In this document: positions 31,542 through 44,400 of the stretch, piece after piece
Layout: each line of letters starts with the position of its first letter
Position numbering within the stretch: position 1 is the first letter of the stretch
Assembly (NCBI GenBank): GCA_022925895.1
Contig: JAKSYS010000011.1
Location: 229,727 to 293,726 of the forward strand
DNA: 64,000 bases
Direction: 5' to 3'
From: Fragilaria crotonensis
Lineage: Eukaryota > Bacillariophyta > Fragilariophyceae > Fragilariales > Fragilariaceae
The notes under the pieces: generated by a model
Databases searched by the model: none
What the model was told of the DNA's origin: nothing
What the model saw: the letters and a program-made list of their open reading frames with translations, nothing else
Translations under genes and position numbers: made by a program

Positions 31542-34229
31542 TCATGTTTCGTTAGCAAATACAGATGCAAAGTGCGCATGCGTTAGCTGATGTTGTTTGC
31601 CGGAACAATCAATCTGTTCGACCTCCAGCCTCCGAATAGTTTCTCGTACGCTTGCCATTCGCGCGTCCTCGCACAAGGCAACAATATCGGCGGCGGTCTT
31701 TTCCCTTGTGTGGTCCGCAATGCGACACGAGAGATCGTCCAAGTTCAAATTTTCTGCAAGATCAAATCGCTGCAATTCGTTCCATGCAATCTTCTTCCGC
31801 GCTTCGCGATTCGGCATTTTCAATTCAATAGTCTTTTCCAAGCGTCCGGGTCTTCGCAACGCTGTATCGATCCACGAAACTTGATGGGTGATTCCAATCA
31901 TGGCGAATTTCGCACCTTCCTTCTTTTGCAAAAGTGTTGTATTCGAATCGACACCATCCAATTCCGTCAGAAGCGTCGAGAGGACTCTATCCATGGTCCC
32001 ATGTGTGGTGTTATCCTTTCCTCGCACAGCTGCAATGTTCTCTATATTGTCCATGAGGAGAATACAAGGAGCGGCGGCGCGAACTGCCATGAACAAATGT
32101 CTCAGTGCACGTTCGGAACCACCCACTTCTTTGTGAACGAGGGATGTGCAGGAAACGTTCAAGACTTTAATGGACGGGAGGTACATTGAGGCAACCCGAG
32201 CAGCATGAAGGGCAAGTGTAGACTTTCCGGTCCCAGCTGGTCCCGTCAGTAAAACACCACCGCAGAAGCTTCGTCTATTGGAAGAGGTCGAAGAATTAGG
32301 AGTACCAGAACCACCAAAGAGCATCTTGTCCAAAGCATCCGAACGGCACAATGGAGTCACAATCAACGCTTCGAGTTGTCGCCAGGCATCCTCCATCCCA
32401 TCACCAAACAGAGGCAGTGACATGTGGTCTTTGTCGGTGTCGACCGGTCTTAGATCTGCCGCTGATATGACTGTCATATCTACAAAACTGTCTAGAACAC
32501 CGGATCTAAGAGACTCTGGGGTGAGTTGACTCAGCTCAGTGATCATGGACTCGACCAACAAATGATGCCTGGCTGTCACTTGATTCTCTGCCGTAGCAAG
32601 CGTTGTTCTTGTTGTGGTTTTCTCCATTGTTAGCGACCTCTGCATGGCTTTACGACAATATTGAGCAATTTCGGCGCGAGACCTGCCCACTAGACAAGTT
32701 GTCAATGTGCCAATTTTGTGGGCCATCGAGTGTTCATCATGATCCACTCCTAGCCGTTGGGACACGTCGTCGTCTACTGCCGTTGGGATGACGATACCAA
32801 GACAAGTCTTGATCATTGCCATTCGTTCTTCACGAGAGGGATGTTGATCCAGAGTAAATGACTTGGTAAAGCGACCTAGTTCATCATAAAGAGGTGTCGA
32901 CGATGTGCATAGGATGAGCGTGTTGATGTTGTTGTTGTTGCTGTAATTGGGTCTAGCAGCAGACCCAATTGGATGATTGAATTGGTCCAGATGGGAGAGG
33001 AAATCCAATCGGAATCGTTGGTTCGTGGGAGCTTGTGAGTCATCGTCTCCGGATCCCAATAAGAAATGAATGTCATCCAGAATTACTACACATTTGGAAT
33101 TCGAGCTTTGGGCTTTGGCATTCGCGGCAGCAGCCATGAACAACGACTGCAATGAACGTTCTGGATCGCCAACTCGTGGTCCCATGAAATCGACAGGTAT
33201 TTTGGGTCGAATCACAATAACTCTGGGGATATGTCTTGCCACGAATTGTTCAATTTCGTTGCAGATAAATGTCTTTCCACTTCCCGACGGTCCAACAATG
33301 AGTATCGCAGTGTTTGGAGCGGTCGGTGATGCGAATACAAACGCCCGTGCGGCATCCAGGGCATTTGTACACGTTGAATGCAGTACCAAGGGAGGGATGC
33401 AGACCTGTTGTGAACATGATTCAGGTTCAATCGATAAAATCTCTTGGCTGGGGGCCTTATCAGCGTCAAGAATATCAATAGGAAGGACATGGTTGACAGA
33501 CTCTTCTGGTGTCAGACTTGAGGATTTGAGAAAAAGCCGCAGTGTATCTTTTGTCAGAAATGATCTGTCTGATAATTGTCGAATCCATACCTGAAGATGA
33601 TTGCTATTCTTTGACGCTGCTGTGTCAGAGTATAATGCATCCAGTGTATTGACGATGTGCTTCAATATTCGTTCTTCTTGCGCAATCTGAAGTAGGTAGG
33701 CTCTATAAATGGACTCCAAGACGACAAGTTCTTCACCGGCATCGAATAATAATGATGTTTGTAGGGGTGATGTTGATGGTGGAACAGTTGGATGGATGGT
33801 AACTTGCAACTCTCTGTATACATGAAAGACTTCTTCTCGTTCGACCTTCAGATATTCCGAAAAATTGGATAAATCAGTACGTAATTGCCGCGCAGTGCTT
33901 TCCAACCTTTCAAGATTGTTTTCGTCATACAGGAATTCATGATTAATGATGAGGTTGTTGCCGTTGTTATTGCCAGTGTTGTTGTTGTTGGTGTCATAGA
34001 TTTGTTTTTGAGAGGCAAAGGCACGCAGGGTCTCCACGAGACGAATCCGAGATTCATCGACAGAGTGAGAGGTTGGATCCATGGACAGATTGTTGTTGTT
34101 GCTGCTGCTACCACTGATGCCAATCAATTCTAGAAAAGTCATTTTGAGTGAATGAATAATCTCATCCTGTCGTAATGATGATGATTGTGACGCGGATAGA
34201 GATGGACCCTTGTTTCGTTTACGTCCCAT
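31542..34229 (-). CDS. Tandem AAA+ ATPase with atypical Walker B motifs
   Basis: 895 residues from ATG 34227-34229. The N-terminal ~290 residues are helical with Asn-rich tracts and have no recognised substrate domain. AAA module D1 has Walker A GPSGSGKT (~313) and Walker B VVILDD (~380-386). Module D2 has Walker A GPAGTGKS (~663), Walker B CILLMDN (~722-728), and the sensor/arginine region RRPGRLEKTIELKMP. It is a type II AAA protein of the Cdc48/SPATA5/PEX group; I cannot place it in a subfamily. In D1 the catalytic Walker B glutamate is Asp, and in D2 it is Asn, so D2 at least may bind but hydrolyse ATP poorly. D1 lacks a clear RRxGRF motif (LGRFTKSF only). Confidence 0.8.
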   Translation of the reverse strand: MGRKRNKGPSLSASQSSSLRQDEIIHSLKMTFLELIGISGSSSNNNNLSMDPTSHSVDESRIRLVETLRAFASQKQIYDTNNNNTGNNNGNNLIINHEFLYDENNLERLESTARQLRTDLSNFSEYLKVEREEVFHVYRELQVTIHPTVPPSTSPLQTSLLFDAGEELVVLESIYRAYLLQIAQEERILKHIVNTLDALYSDTAASKNSNHLQVWIRQLSDRSFLTKDTLRLFLKSSSLTPEESVNHVLPIDILDADKAPSQEILSIEPESCSQQVCIPPLVLHSTCTNALDAARAFVFASPTAPNTAILIVGPSGSGKTFICNEIEQFVARHIPRVIVIRPKIPVDFMGPRVGDPERSLQSLFMAAAANAKAQSSNSKCVVILDDIHFLLGSGDDDSQAPTNQRFRLDFLSHLDQFNHPIGSAARPNYSNNNNINTLILCTSSTPLYDELGRFTKSFTLDQHPSREERMAMIKTCLGIVIPTAVDDDVSQRLGVDHDEHSMAHKIGTLTTCLVGRSRAEIAQYCRKAMQRSLTMEKTTTRTTLATAENQVTARHHLLVESMITELSQLTPESLRSGVLDSFVDMTVISAADLRPVDTDKDHMSLPLFGDGMEDAWRQLEALIVTPLCRSDALDKMLFGGSGTPNSSTSSNRRSFCGGVLLTGPAGTGKSTLALHAARVASMYLPSIKVLNVSCTSLVHKEVGGSERALRHLFMAVRAAAPCILLMDNIENIAAVRGKDNTTHGTMDRVLSTLLTELDGVDSNTTLLQKKEGAKFAMIGITHQVSWIDTALRRPGRLEKTIELKMPNREARKKIAWNELQRFDLAENLNLDDLSCRIADHTREKTAADIVALCEDARMASVRETIRRLEVEQIDCSGKQHQLTHAHFASVFANET

Positions 34230-36354
34230 TGTAGCGGTACCCAGCACTGGTATATACAGTCGCTGTGCGTGCTCGCTCGTTGTGCACTCTCGTATCCTTC
34301 GTGTTATGTAGCGTTACTATCGTTCTTGTTCTTGGTATCGTTTGTGCTGAGCGGAGCGGAAGGTTACCATCGTTTCGTGAGGAATGGATTGTTTTTGTTT
34401 CGTGAGGAAATGAACGCTATATTGTTTCCTCCAATCGAACGTGAACTATGCGGGTCTACTGCACCAGGTACAATCGATCGTTTGTTGGTACTACTCGAGT
34501 ACCGGCTACCGGGTTGGGTCTAGACTCGGAGCAATACACTTCGAGCACAGTGGATATATTGATGATGGCATCACTGTCGTCTGTCTTGAGCTTTTGTATC
34601 TGGTTTTGAGTGTGCCAGAAGCTGTCAGCTACAGTATATTGCAGGTGAAGAGACATCAGCGAGGCGATACGGCCGTAGCAGATGGTACAGTACTGATACG
34701 TGTATAGAAAGAGGTAGTGTACGGGTACATACCTGGATTACCATCCATGTGACGGTAGAACGCCAGTACTCGCAGTACCAGTCAAACTCCGCCGTCTTGC
34801 ATTGCGACGTGAGGCAGCCCTTCCAATTTCTGTGAAGGATAGTCAGACTGCACTTCTTGGCAATTGTTGTATCCACCCATTGTTTTTCATACGGTTCACA
34901 GTTCACACGTTCACACGCCATACAGAGAACATGATTCTTGCTCTTCGGACGATGGACAATGGTCGTACCACCACTTCCTATCTGCAGTAGAGTGCCGGGA
35001 ACAATTCGTTGACAATGGCACACACCAGCAACTGAAAGAGTCTGAAGGTCACAGAGGCTTCCACTCTGGAGATGTCCATGATCTCCATCTCTCATCCATG
35101 CTCCCACTACGATGTGCATGCATGCTACACGTACTTGAAAGATAGAGAATGACTGAGGACGGCATGCTAGGAGCCCTCTGAAAGTGCAGAGAGCGTGAGT
35201 TTATGAAGGCCTCATTCTTCCGATGTCGTGCGTTCGTCACTGTTCCACACTGTCCTCGTTCCTTGGGACTTGTTTTTGTTTTCCGACGTAACCAGGGCTC
35301 AATTTCTCTCTTCTCCAAAAGTTGTCGTAATTGACAACTATTTTTCCCGTGAGATGAGAGACCAGACACTCTGGGAAAGGAATGCTGATCCAGTACCAAT
35401 ACCGACTCGCGTTCTGCAAGTTCTTTTGGAATGCTGCGCATCGTACCCTCGCCGTCCTTAAGGCTGTTTCCATGACGTTTTTGCGTCGGAACGTACCTTG
35501 GTACTTCTCTCGTTGGAATCAAACGAGTCATAACGGCGATACAATACTCATCCTGCTATTCTGTTCTGCTCTGCTCTGTTCAACCGTGCTGTCTACTACT
35601 GGTATACTCACCCAATTTTTGGTTCGGGTCTTGACTTTGCAAAAATGCCATGACAGCTCGCTTTCTTCTTCTGCAGAACATGATTTTTCCTTCATCAACA
35701 AAATGGGACGGACACCATCGAACGAGAATATCCAGGACTAGTGTTCCGACTTTGCACCGCAACTTTGGCTGATGTACTCTGTGACTTTGGGTGCGCTGCG
35801 GATCGGAACGGATAGTGGGCGCGCGTTACAGATGATGGTGAACAATCCTTTACACAAAAAAGTTTGGAGTTCTAAGGAGCTCGACGCTAAATTGTAGGAG
35901 GAATTGAGATCATTAACGGAAATGATGGATAGACTATTCTGTCGTGTCATGGATCGAGGAATAATATGTGATGTGTTTTCTCACGGATGAAGAGACTTCT
36001 ATAAGGAGGCATTCTGTGTAGCCTTGTCGAACCGGGCATCCGTTCGAATGTCAATCGAAGAATATCATGCGATGCGGATCCTAAATTCCTTCAGTTTCAA
36101 TACTTATGACATGGAAATAATTGAAGCGCAACCTTCCCACACATGCTACGCTGTCGTTTTGTTTATGAAGAATCAAATAGTTTTTAACTCCCATCGGTTC
36201 GAAACGGGGACATTGATGGTGGCCTCACAATTCCCCACCGCCGATGGACCATCGACACTCAAACCAGTGCCTTGCCTTTGTTGCTGCCTTCCTCCATATC
36301 TTCTCGTTCGTCAGTCACGCACGAGTTGGTTCGCGCGTGCTTCCATTCATTCCT
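34230..36354. other. Intergenic ~2.1 kb, no gene recognised
   Basis: Frames of up to 164 codons occur on both strands (34625-35119 minus, 35049-35531 minus) without motif, repeat or good composition. No RNA gene seen. Confidence 0.4.
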
Positions 36355-38806
36355 TTAGCCGCACGGAGAGGGCTCATAAGTGTTATAATCAAAAGCATAG
36401 CAACAATCTATATCACATTTGATTTCACCGCAGTCGATGTAGGTATACCGATAGCGAGATGGGATTGAGCAGAGGGATGATGGCATTGTCCCCTCCAACG
36501 CATTGCCGTCGAAAGCCAACACCGTCAACTGTGTTAAGAGTCCGATCTCATTTGGAATTGTGGAATTAAACGCATTGACGGAAAAATCCAAATACGTCAA
36601 TTTCTGCAAGAATCCGATCTCACTTGGAATCGTGGACGTGAAGGAATTGGTGAAGAAATCCAACCACTTCAACTTTGTCAAGAGTCCGATCTCACTTGGA
36701 ATTGTGGAATTCAATTTATTGACGGAGAACTCCAAATACGTCAACTGTGTCAAAAGTCCGATCTTAGTGGGAATTGTAAAAGTCAACTCATTGCTGGAGA
36801 AATACAAATGCGTCAACAACTGTGTCAAAAGTGCGATCCTTCTGGGAATTCTGGAAGTTAACTCATTGTGGGAGAAATCCGAATGTGCCAACTGTGTCAA
36901 GAATCCGATCGCACTTGGAATTTTGGAAGTCAACGCATTGACGGAGAAATCCAAATATGTTAAATTCTGCATGACTCCAATCTCACTTGGAATTGTGGAA
37001 GTCAACAAATTGTTCGCAACGTTCAAGAAAGTCAACTGTGTCAAGAGACCGACCTCACTTGGAATTGTGGAAGTCAACAAATTGTTTGCAACGTTCAATA
37101 GAGTCAACTGTGTCAAGAGACCGATCTCACTTGGAATTGTGAAACCAAATGTTCTGTCGCCGGAATTCTCAGCGCCAAACTCTAACGTCGTGAGACACTT
37201 TGTCACATCTGTAATGGAAAGAAAATTGCAGGCAATTTGTTCCGGAGACATCGAGGTCTGCGTACAGGAAGAGACATTTTCGCCAACGCAACAACCTGGA
37301 TCATGTGCGATTTCATCACAATCGATACGGATTAACGACATTAAACAGAGGGAGGAAGGAATTGTCCCCTTCAACGAAGTGCTGAAGCAATCCAACTGCT
37401 CCAACTATGTCAAGAGTCCGATCTTACTTGGAATGGTGGAAGTCAACGCATTATAGGAGAAACCCAATCCCCTCAAGGTTTTCAAGAGTCCAATCTCACT
37501 CGGAATTGTGGAATTCAAGGAATTGATAGAAAAATCCAACCACTCCAGCTGCGTCAACATTTTGATCTCGCTTGGAATTGTGGAAGTCAACGCATTCTGG
37601 GAGAGAATCAATCAAAGCCGTCAGCATTGTCAAGAGTCCGATCTCACTTGGGATTGCATATCGGATAAATCCAAGTACGTCAACTGTTTCAAGAGCCCAA
37701 TCTCACTTGGAATCGTGGAATTCAATGTAGTGCTGGATAAATCCAACCAAGTCAACTGTGTCAAGAATCCAATCTCAATTGGAATTGGGGAATCAAAATC
37801 TTTGTCGCCGCCGGTAAAGTTGAGCATCGATCGACACTTTGCCAAGTTTCGTATGAAAAGAAATTCGCATATAGACTTCTCTGGCGGCTCGGAGGCCGGT
37901 ACAGGGGTTGGGGACGTCGTTGCAGATGGTGGTCGAACGACGACGAGTACAACAATTACAACCTCCGTGACAACAAGACAGCACACCAAGATCCATCGAA
38001 ACAAGGGGCGTGCCCTGGTACCATTTCACTGTGACAGATGTGGCCTCAGCAACCACCATCGGTTCCTCCTCTTTTCCATCCGGTACCAGTTGTGCTTCCA
38101 CAGTATATAAATCACTTCCAGCAGGCATACGACTGATGTCGTGCGCACCAGAATATGCAACTTCGGAGGTTGGCACACCATCTTCTGGCTTTAACTCTTC
38201 ACTTGTAAACTCTCTGGTGGTATCATACGAAGTCAATGCCAGGTTTGTTGCAGCCTTGTGAGATGATGGTACGGAAAGGCTCCGGGAGTGATAACAGGAG
38301 GTTTGTCCAACGATTGTGTTGTTGACAACCCGGGTGGGGGTATTGGTTCACTCGATGGAGTATGTTCCAATATTTTCGTAGCTCTAGCACTGCCAGCCTT
38401 GTGAGATGATGGAACGGGAAATGCTCCGGGAGCGACAACAGGAGGCTTGTCCAGATGTGCCGTTGGCAACCCGGAGGAAGGTATTGGTTCGCTCGGTGGG
38501 GGGTGGGGCATGTTCCAATATTTTCCTAGCTATGGCATTGCCATGACCAAGGCCACGACCATCGTCGCTTTTAACCTTTGACGCTGATGTCAACCCCAAC
38601 GTAGGGGAATCAGAAGGATCTTGCGCCATGGCCATGTTTGGCGTCTTCGACGGAAATTCTTCAGCAATATTACCCTCCTTGATGTTGGCTTCTGCCAAAT
38701 CTGCTTTCCGGGCTGTCGCTTTCGCGGGCATTTTCCTATCATCGTCATCAAAGGAAGAATGCTTGGAAACGTCGTCAACGTCGTCTGCACTGGCTCGATT
38801 CTCCAT
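36355..38806 (-). pseudogene. Membrane leucine-rich-repeat protein, disrupted
   Basis: The pieces read in order from ATG 38806 as one diatom-type LRR membrane protein of ~815 residues: acidic N-terminus (MENRASADDVDDVSKHSS), a Pro-rich repeated region, a membrane segment (WILVCCLVVTEVVIVVLVVV, ~37965), then LRRs of the form TSTIPSEIGLLTQLTFLNVA. There are two LRR blocks, each closed by a cysteine cap (GTIPSSLC...IDCDEI...CC and GTMPSSLC...IDCGEI...CC). Lesions: frame changes in the G run 38498-38503, at ~38273, and at ~38005-38013; a small deletion at ~37650 and an insertion at ~37625 that together restore frame; and an in-frame TAG near 37420 where neighbouring repeats have CAG. Probably a receptor-like surface protein gene that is a pseudogene, or partly mis-assembled. 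Confidence 0.7.
38233..38520 (-). repeat. Intragenic duplication in the LRR gene N-terminal region
   Basis: Two ~110-base copies encode variants of KILEH, SEPIP, GL, LDKPPV, PGAFP, PSSHKA. Each copy carries a one-base length difference in a C/G run compared with the other, which is where two of the gene's frameshifts lie. Confidence 0.75.
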
Positions 38807-41079
38807 CACAAAGATTTCTGTACTGGAATACTGGAGTAGAAACGTACGCACGCGTGAGTTGAAACGTTGAAGCGATTGCGATTGCGTTTGGTCTCCACCA
38901 ATTCCACACTGCTCAACCCCGACACCCCGAATATGCATGCAAACTACGACAACGACGTCAAGAATAGCGATTCCTTCAGTCCACAAAGAGTTCTGGAATA
39001 CTCACAACCTCCTGGTAGTGTTTATCAATATCTTTTTGGCTCGGATGAGGAATGCAAGCAGACTTGAACAACTAACCGGGATGTATTGGAATCGTATGTT
39101 TGGTGAACCTGAACTTAATGGAATCGTATGTGTAGTGAACCGGGACGTCATTGAATCGTATATATGTGTACGACGGCTCGTCAAGCTGGCCTGCTGAGTT
39201 TTATGCTAACCGACGGGTGGCCAGATAGCAAGTACTCTGAGCAAACATTACTGTACCACATTACTACAGTACTCCAGAGTCCAGAGTCCAGTAGTAAATG
39301 GATCCCCGATCCTCATCCTGCTTCCTCCGTGATGCAGCAGGTTTCGCAACCCTCGCAACCATCCTCACGTGCATCTCTGTAATGTATGAAACATAGAGAA
39401 TTCATACGCCATGGATACAAAATCATAGAGTTATTTACTGCAGTTATTTTCTGCAATCTGACTGCCTCCACATACAATTTTAGGCCAATCCTTATCTTGC
39501 GACGAAAAACCATTACCAAAATGCGATTTAATAGAAACCTAATAAAATCGCACGTCATTTTCGTTCTTGCGATTTTGTTACCCTTACCGTAAACTGTAAC
39601 GAAAACGTTATTCGAAGTAGTCAAAACGGAATCTTGGTTTACTGCTTCGTCCAGATCGGACATAGCATGACATGTCGCACGTCACGTACGAGTGCGACAA
39701 ATCCAAATCATCAGCAAATGATGACTCCGGCACCTTTTTCAACACGCAACCATCGGCAGTGCTGTCGTCTTGTGAACGAGGACGCGGGAGTAGTCTAGCT
39801 ACTGATGAATCATAGTAAAAGCAAAGCAGAGGAGGCCGTAGAATTGTCATTACAAACGAGGTTGTACAGTGTAGAGTTGTTCTGTCTTACCGGCACTAGC
39901 TAGTCGTATTAGTATGTACTCGACTACTGTAGTCTGCAAGAACTCTGTCAGCCAATCAGCAACCTTCATTTTTAGGTGTCGCGAGGGAACATGGAATTTC
40001 AGTGACTGAGGTCCATTTCGGTCGGCCAACCGAAATTAACTTAATTTCGGTTGCGAATAGGTTATGATTACAGAGACAACCAAAATGGCACAAGCTTCAT
40101 AACCCGTTAGGGACAAAAGGGGGCCCATGGTAAGGGTTGATTTTCGTGACAACCAAAACCAAAATGACCCAAGACTCGTTTTGGTTTTGGTTTTGGTGGC
40201 AAGATAAGGATTGGCCCTACACTCCTGTATTTTTGTGCACTCTACCGTAGCTCTCTTTCACCTGTTTGGTTGTGTGAAATGAATAGCTACAAGTACTACC
40301 GGAAGCACAATTGTACCTTATTTCGATGGGATTCTGTCTGAAACGCCCTGCATGACAAAAACTCCCGAAACCGACCGCTGACGCTATCATGCAGCTACTA
40401 CGACTACCGTAGTAGGAAAGGATTTCCAATACAGTATCCCAGCAGCGATGCTATTGTACTACAGTACTTGTTTGCTTGTAGCACCGGTAAAACAGGTCGG
40501 TAACAAAAACAACCGTTATTAACATGCCCATACGCCGTGCATCGTACAGACATTGGTGCGTCATCATGTGCTCAAGATTCATGATTGCAGCACAAATCAA
40601 ATGCACAAGTTTTTATATGTACATTAGAGTGCATGACAAAAGTACTACAATACCGGTAGGACAATAGCAGCATTTAGTCTACCGTAGCGTGTGCAAAGTA
40701 TGATACTGTACATACAAAGTACAAAGGGAGTCGGTTTTGGCTTTTGGCATGAACTTTCTCTTTCTCGTGTCTCTCTCTCTGCTATGGATACCCTTGACTA
40801 TGTATAACAAATCTCTCGTCACTGCAACACAACAACAAACAACTCCTGTACTCGGAGTACCAACTAACAACCTTGTACAAATGCGTCCTCGATGGACCTG
40901 GAGATGTATTGTTCGCCATATGTCATACGTATCAGCATACTACCAGTAGTACATTTACTTCGCATCTTGAATCGTCGCCTGCTGTGATCCGGAGGAGAAG
41001 TGAAGTGTTGCTGCAGTTACTAAGCCGGAGGTCGGCGTAGCCCAACAGTTTGTGCCTGAAACCTGGTGCTCGGAGCACA
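38807..41079. other. Intergenic ~2.3 kb, no gene recognised
   Basis: Around 39078-39165 the phrase gaatcgtatNtNtNgtgaac recurs about three times at ~37-base spacing. Around 40145-40200 ccaaaaccaaaa faces ttttggttttgg, making a short hairpin. GTAC-type words are frequent at 40420-40720. No RNA gene seen. Confidence 0.4.
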
Positions 41080-41448
41080 ATGGAAGCCTTGTCTGAGAAT
41101 CAGAATGGACATGGACAGGCTTGCGCTCAGCTGCCAAAACAGCGTGCTATGCATATGACTGGACAAGTGGTCACGCAAGAGCAGAGCATCCTAGAAGATG
41201 TTCCCAGTTGTACCAGTGAAGCAAACTCCGATATGCTGCCAGTCGAGCTGAAACACAATAACAATCAGCAACACCAACTACCAGATGAGCAAATGCAACA
41301 ATCACAACAACCAGTCAAGAAAAGGGCTCGAACGACTAATGACTACAAAGTCGGTTCCAAGGACACTGAACCACCAATTTGCACCACGTTGCGCCGTTTG
41401 ATCCAATCCTACAGTTCCTCACACGAGCAACTGGAAAGCCAATGGTGA
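41080..41448 (+). CDS. Probable N-terminal part of the Hrq1-type helicase, different frame
   Basis: Open from ATG 41080 to a stop at 41448: Gln-rich with a basic patch (PVKKRARTTNDYK) that could be a nuclear signal, ending ICTTLRRLIQSYSSSHEQL. The next frame continues with MVNLKTIKTTLPVPQWADDE, so the two read like one protein with a frame change at ~41425-41441. The alternative is a 65-nt intron (GTCGGT...CTACAG) with a poor donor. It overlaps the helicase frame and has no other plausible partner. Confidence 0.5.
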   Translation: MEALSENQNGHGQACAQLPKQRAMHMTGQVVTQEQSILEDVPSCTSEANSDMLPVELKHNNNQQHQLPDEQMQQSQQPVKKRARTTNDYKVGSKDTEPPICTTLRRLIQSYSSSHEQLESQW

Positions 41449-44400
41449 ATCTCAAAACCATCAAAACTACATTGCCAGTGCCACAGTGGGCAGACGACGA
41501 AATGTTGAAACACATTCAAGAACTAGCCGACCATCACGGTGTTCTTCAAATTGTTGGCTGTTATAGTAGTGTTGGTGCTGGTGATGTGAAGGAAGGGTTG
41601 TCCTGGGACAGCGAAGATGTGCACGTTGCCTTTCCGTCTCCTCCATCCCAAGCAGACAGTTCACAAGACCAATCATCCTTCCATATGAATGGCACATTGC
41701 ATGGTAGCACCAAGGCAGCCGCGAAGCGACGATTAACTGCCTTGAAACGATCGCTCAAGAATGCAGCAGCAACACCAGGTACTCCAAAAGGAGAGACAAC
41801 AACTTCATTTCCCATTGAAGACGTGGTTGGACAAGTCGACAACAGAAACATTGTGCAGTCCGCAAAAGACTGGTCCTCAGTGCCAACGATGGACGAGCAA
41901 GAGGACTCGGACCAAGAAATTGAGATTGTGCTTCAGGAAGAAACAGAAGCGCGCAATGCCCTGATGAAAACATTGTCATTCGAATTGCCTAAAGAGCGAG
42001 CGCCGCTCAACCCAGATCGGTTATCACTGACATGTGTCCTTAAAGGGCAAGCATCATACGCTGGATCGATTCCTGGTCGAGGGTCTACGTTTCAGGAATT
42101 CACTAGCAACACTCGTATTCCTGCTGCTCTCCTTGATGCGTTCAACATCGAACGGCCTGGTCCATTAAGAACCGTTTCATCCCGGAGGAAACTATACTCC
42201 CATCAAGCGATTGCAATTGAATCGGCCATGAGTGGGATCCATACGCTAGTGTGCACCGGAACAGGATCGGGCAAATCACTCTGTTTCTTGATCCCTGTAC
42301 TGGCTGCAGCTCTGACATGCGACGACTCGTCACTCCTACTATTCCCTACGAAAGCTCTTGCCCAAGATCAAATGACCAAGCTGAAGTCTTTACTCGGAAA
42401 AAATACGGTGCTACAGGAAAGGATTAGACCAGGTGTCATTGATGGCGACACCCCTTATGCCGAGCGGGACAATGTTGCCAAGAATTGCAACATTATCATG
42501 ACGAATCCAGATACATTGCACGCTGCGATCTTGCCCGGATGGAAAGCAAACTACAAGTCCCTCCTGGGACGAATCAAGTATGTGGTCATTGATGAAGCAC
42601 ACATGTACGAGGGCGTCTTTGGAGCACACGTGGCGATGGTATTGTCTCGATTCATACGGCTTGCCGCGGTTTGTTCGCATAAGGTTGGCGGGGAAGTGAG
42701 GATGCCAATTTTCTTGGCCTGCAGTGCCACCATGTTTCATCCAGAGCATCATTTTCGGCTTTTGTGCCCGATCTCAAAAGGTGCCAAGGTGACGATTCTT
42801 GCTCCGGAAGACGATGGATCGCCACGAGCTGCCAAGCATTTCTTTGTTTGGAACCCTCCAATCATGGATATCAATGGCTTTAGTACTGGCCGAGTGACGG
42901 TGCCTAAGCGAAAGGTGCCGAACGACAAGGGAAATCAACAGAAACTTCCGCCTTCTGCAACTCCCCAGTCGAAGAAAATTGACAAGGTATTTCGAGAATC
43001 TGACGATCTGCACCTGGCGGACTGCTCTCCTCCCGATTCCGAGACTGCATCGCGACCTTCCTTTCCGGACCGCTTGGAACTCTATCGTCGACACGCTGCC
43101 GATGAAACAGCGTTGCTCGTAGCCAGAGCAGTTTCACAAGGAGTTCGATGCATTGCATTCTGTAGGACGCGATGTTTGGTAGAATGGGTCTACGAGCGAG
43201 CAGTTTCCGCTCTTAAATCCAACCCATCAACGAAGCATCTCGCCGCAAAAGTCGAGTCATATCGGGGTGGATACACCATGGAAGTCCGGAGATCGATTGA
43301 ACACCGGCTGTTCAACAATGACCTTCTTGCCGTCATCGGCACAAATGCCTTGGAACTCGGCGTGGACGTTGGAGGAATTGATTTGACACTACACTGTGGA
43401 TATCCAAGTTCATACGCATCCCTGCTGCAACAAGCGGGCAGAGCAGGGCGAGGTGCGACTAGACTCAACGTGCATTCCATCGCTGTTATGGTCTGCTTCA
43501 ACTCTCCAGCTGAACAACAAATCTGGAGACGCCCCCGGACATTTCTTGGTAGAGGCAAGACGGCTCTTGTTTCCATGCAACTTAATGTTGGGCTTGCCCA
43601 AGGGCACCTCCTTTGCGCTGGCGAAGAGTATCCATTAATGACGAGGGGCGCTATTACTGCTTTATTTCTGAATGAAGTATCAGATTGTGTTCAACCTCAA
43701 GTGTTGAGTGATTCAGATCTCTTTGGGGCCAACGATATCTATCATGCATCGGTTGAGGGGCTTATTGGTACAGGAATGTTGAAGGAAAAATCAGTTCCGG
43801 TCGCAGGATCGAAAACTGGCATAGTTGTTTTCAAAACTCATCCTGTAAGTATCTTTGACGAGTGCGGCGAGAATCATCCACCATGCAATTTCACTAATTG
43901 CCTGCATTCCTTAGTTTGTCGACAAACCATGGACTCGAGTCAATCTTAGATCGATAGAACCAATTAACTATGCAATCGTTGATCTGTCTCATCCCATGCA
44001 GGGAGGGAAAATGGACGGAGTACACGACAGTCGCGCTGTGTTGGATACCATTCCATATTCCAGGATCTTTTATCATGCCTTCCCAGGAGCCATCATTACG
44101 CACCGAAGTCAACGATACAAGGTGCAGTGTATGACAAGTCCCCCAGCCATGGGTGATTCCTGCAGTGGCTACAAGGGTGGGACGTTTGCGGCCTACGCCA
44201 AACCAACCAGTGCTCGATACACGACGAGACCGTTGTCATCGATGAAAATAACGATTGTAAAGCAGATGGACCGAGTGGACGATGTGAATCAAAACATTGG
44301 GAAAGCCGCCGCCACGAGCGGAGTCGTCGTTGCGGTGGATCGTATATATGCAGATGCTGACAATATGGAGTGTACACAGGGGTCTCTGGCTGGGAATGGT

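Noticed and set aside
34625-35531. Two overlapping minus frames of 164 and 160 codons
   Set aside because: No motif or repeat, unlikely composition, no intron signals linking them to a gene.
36503-37456. 317-codon plus-strand frame
   Set aside because: Antisense of the LRR repeats; LRR periodicity explains its regularity.
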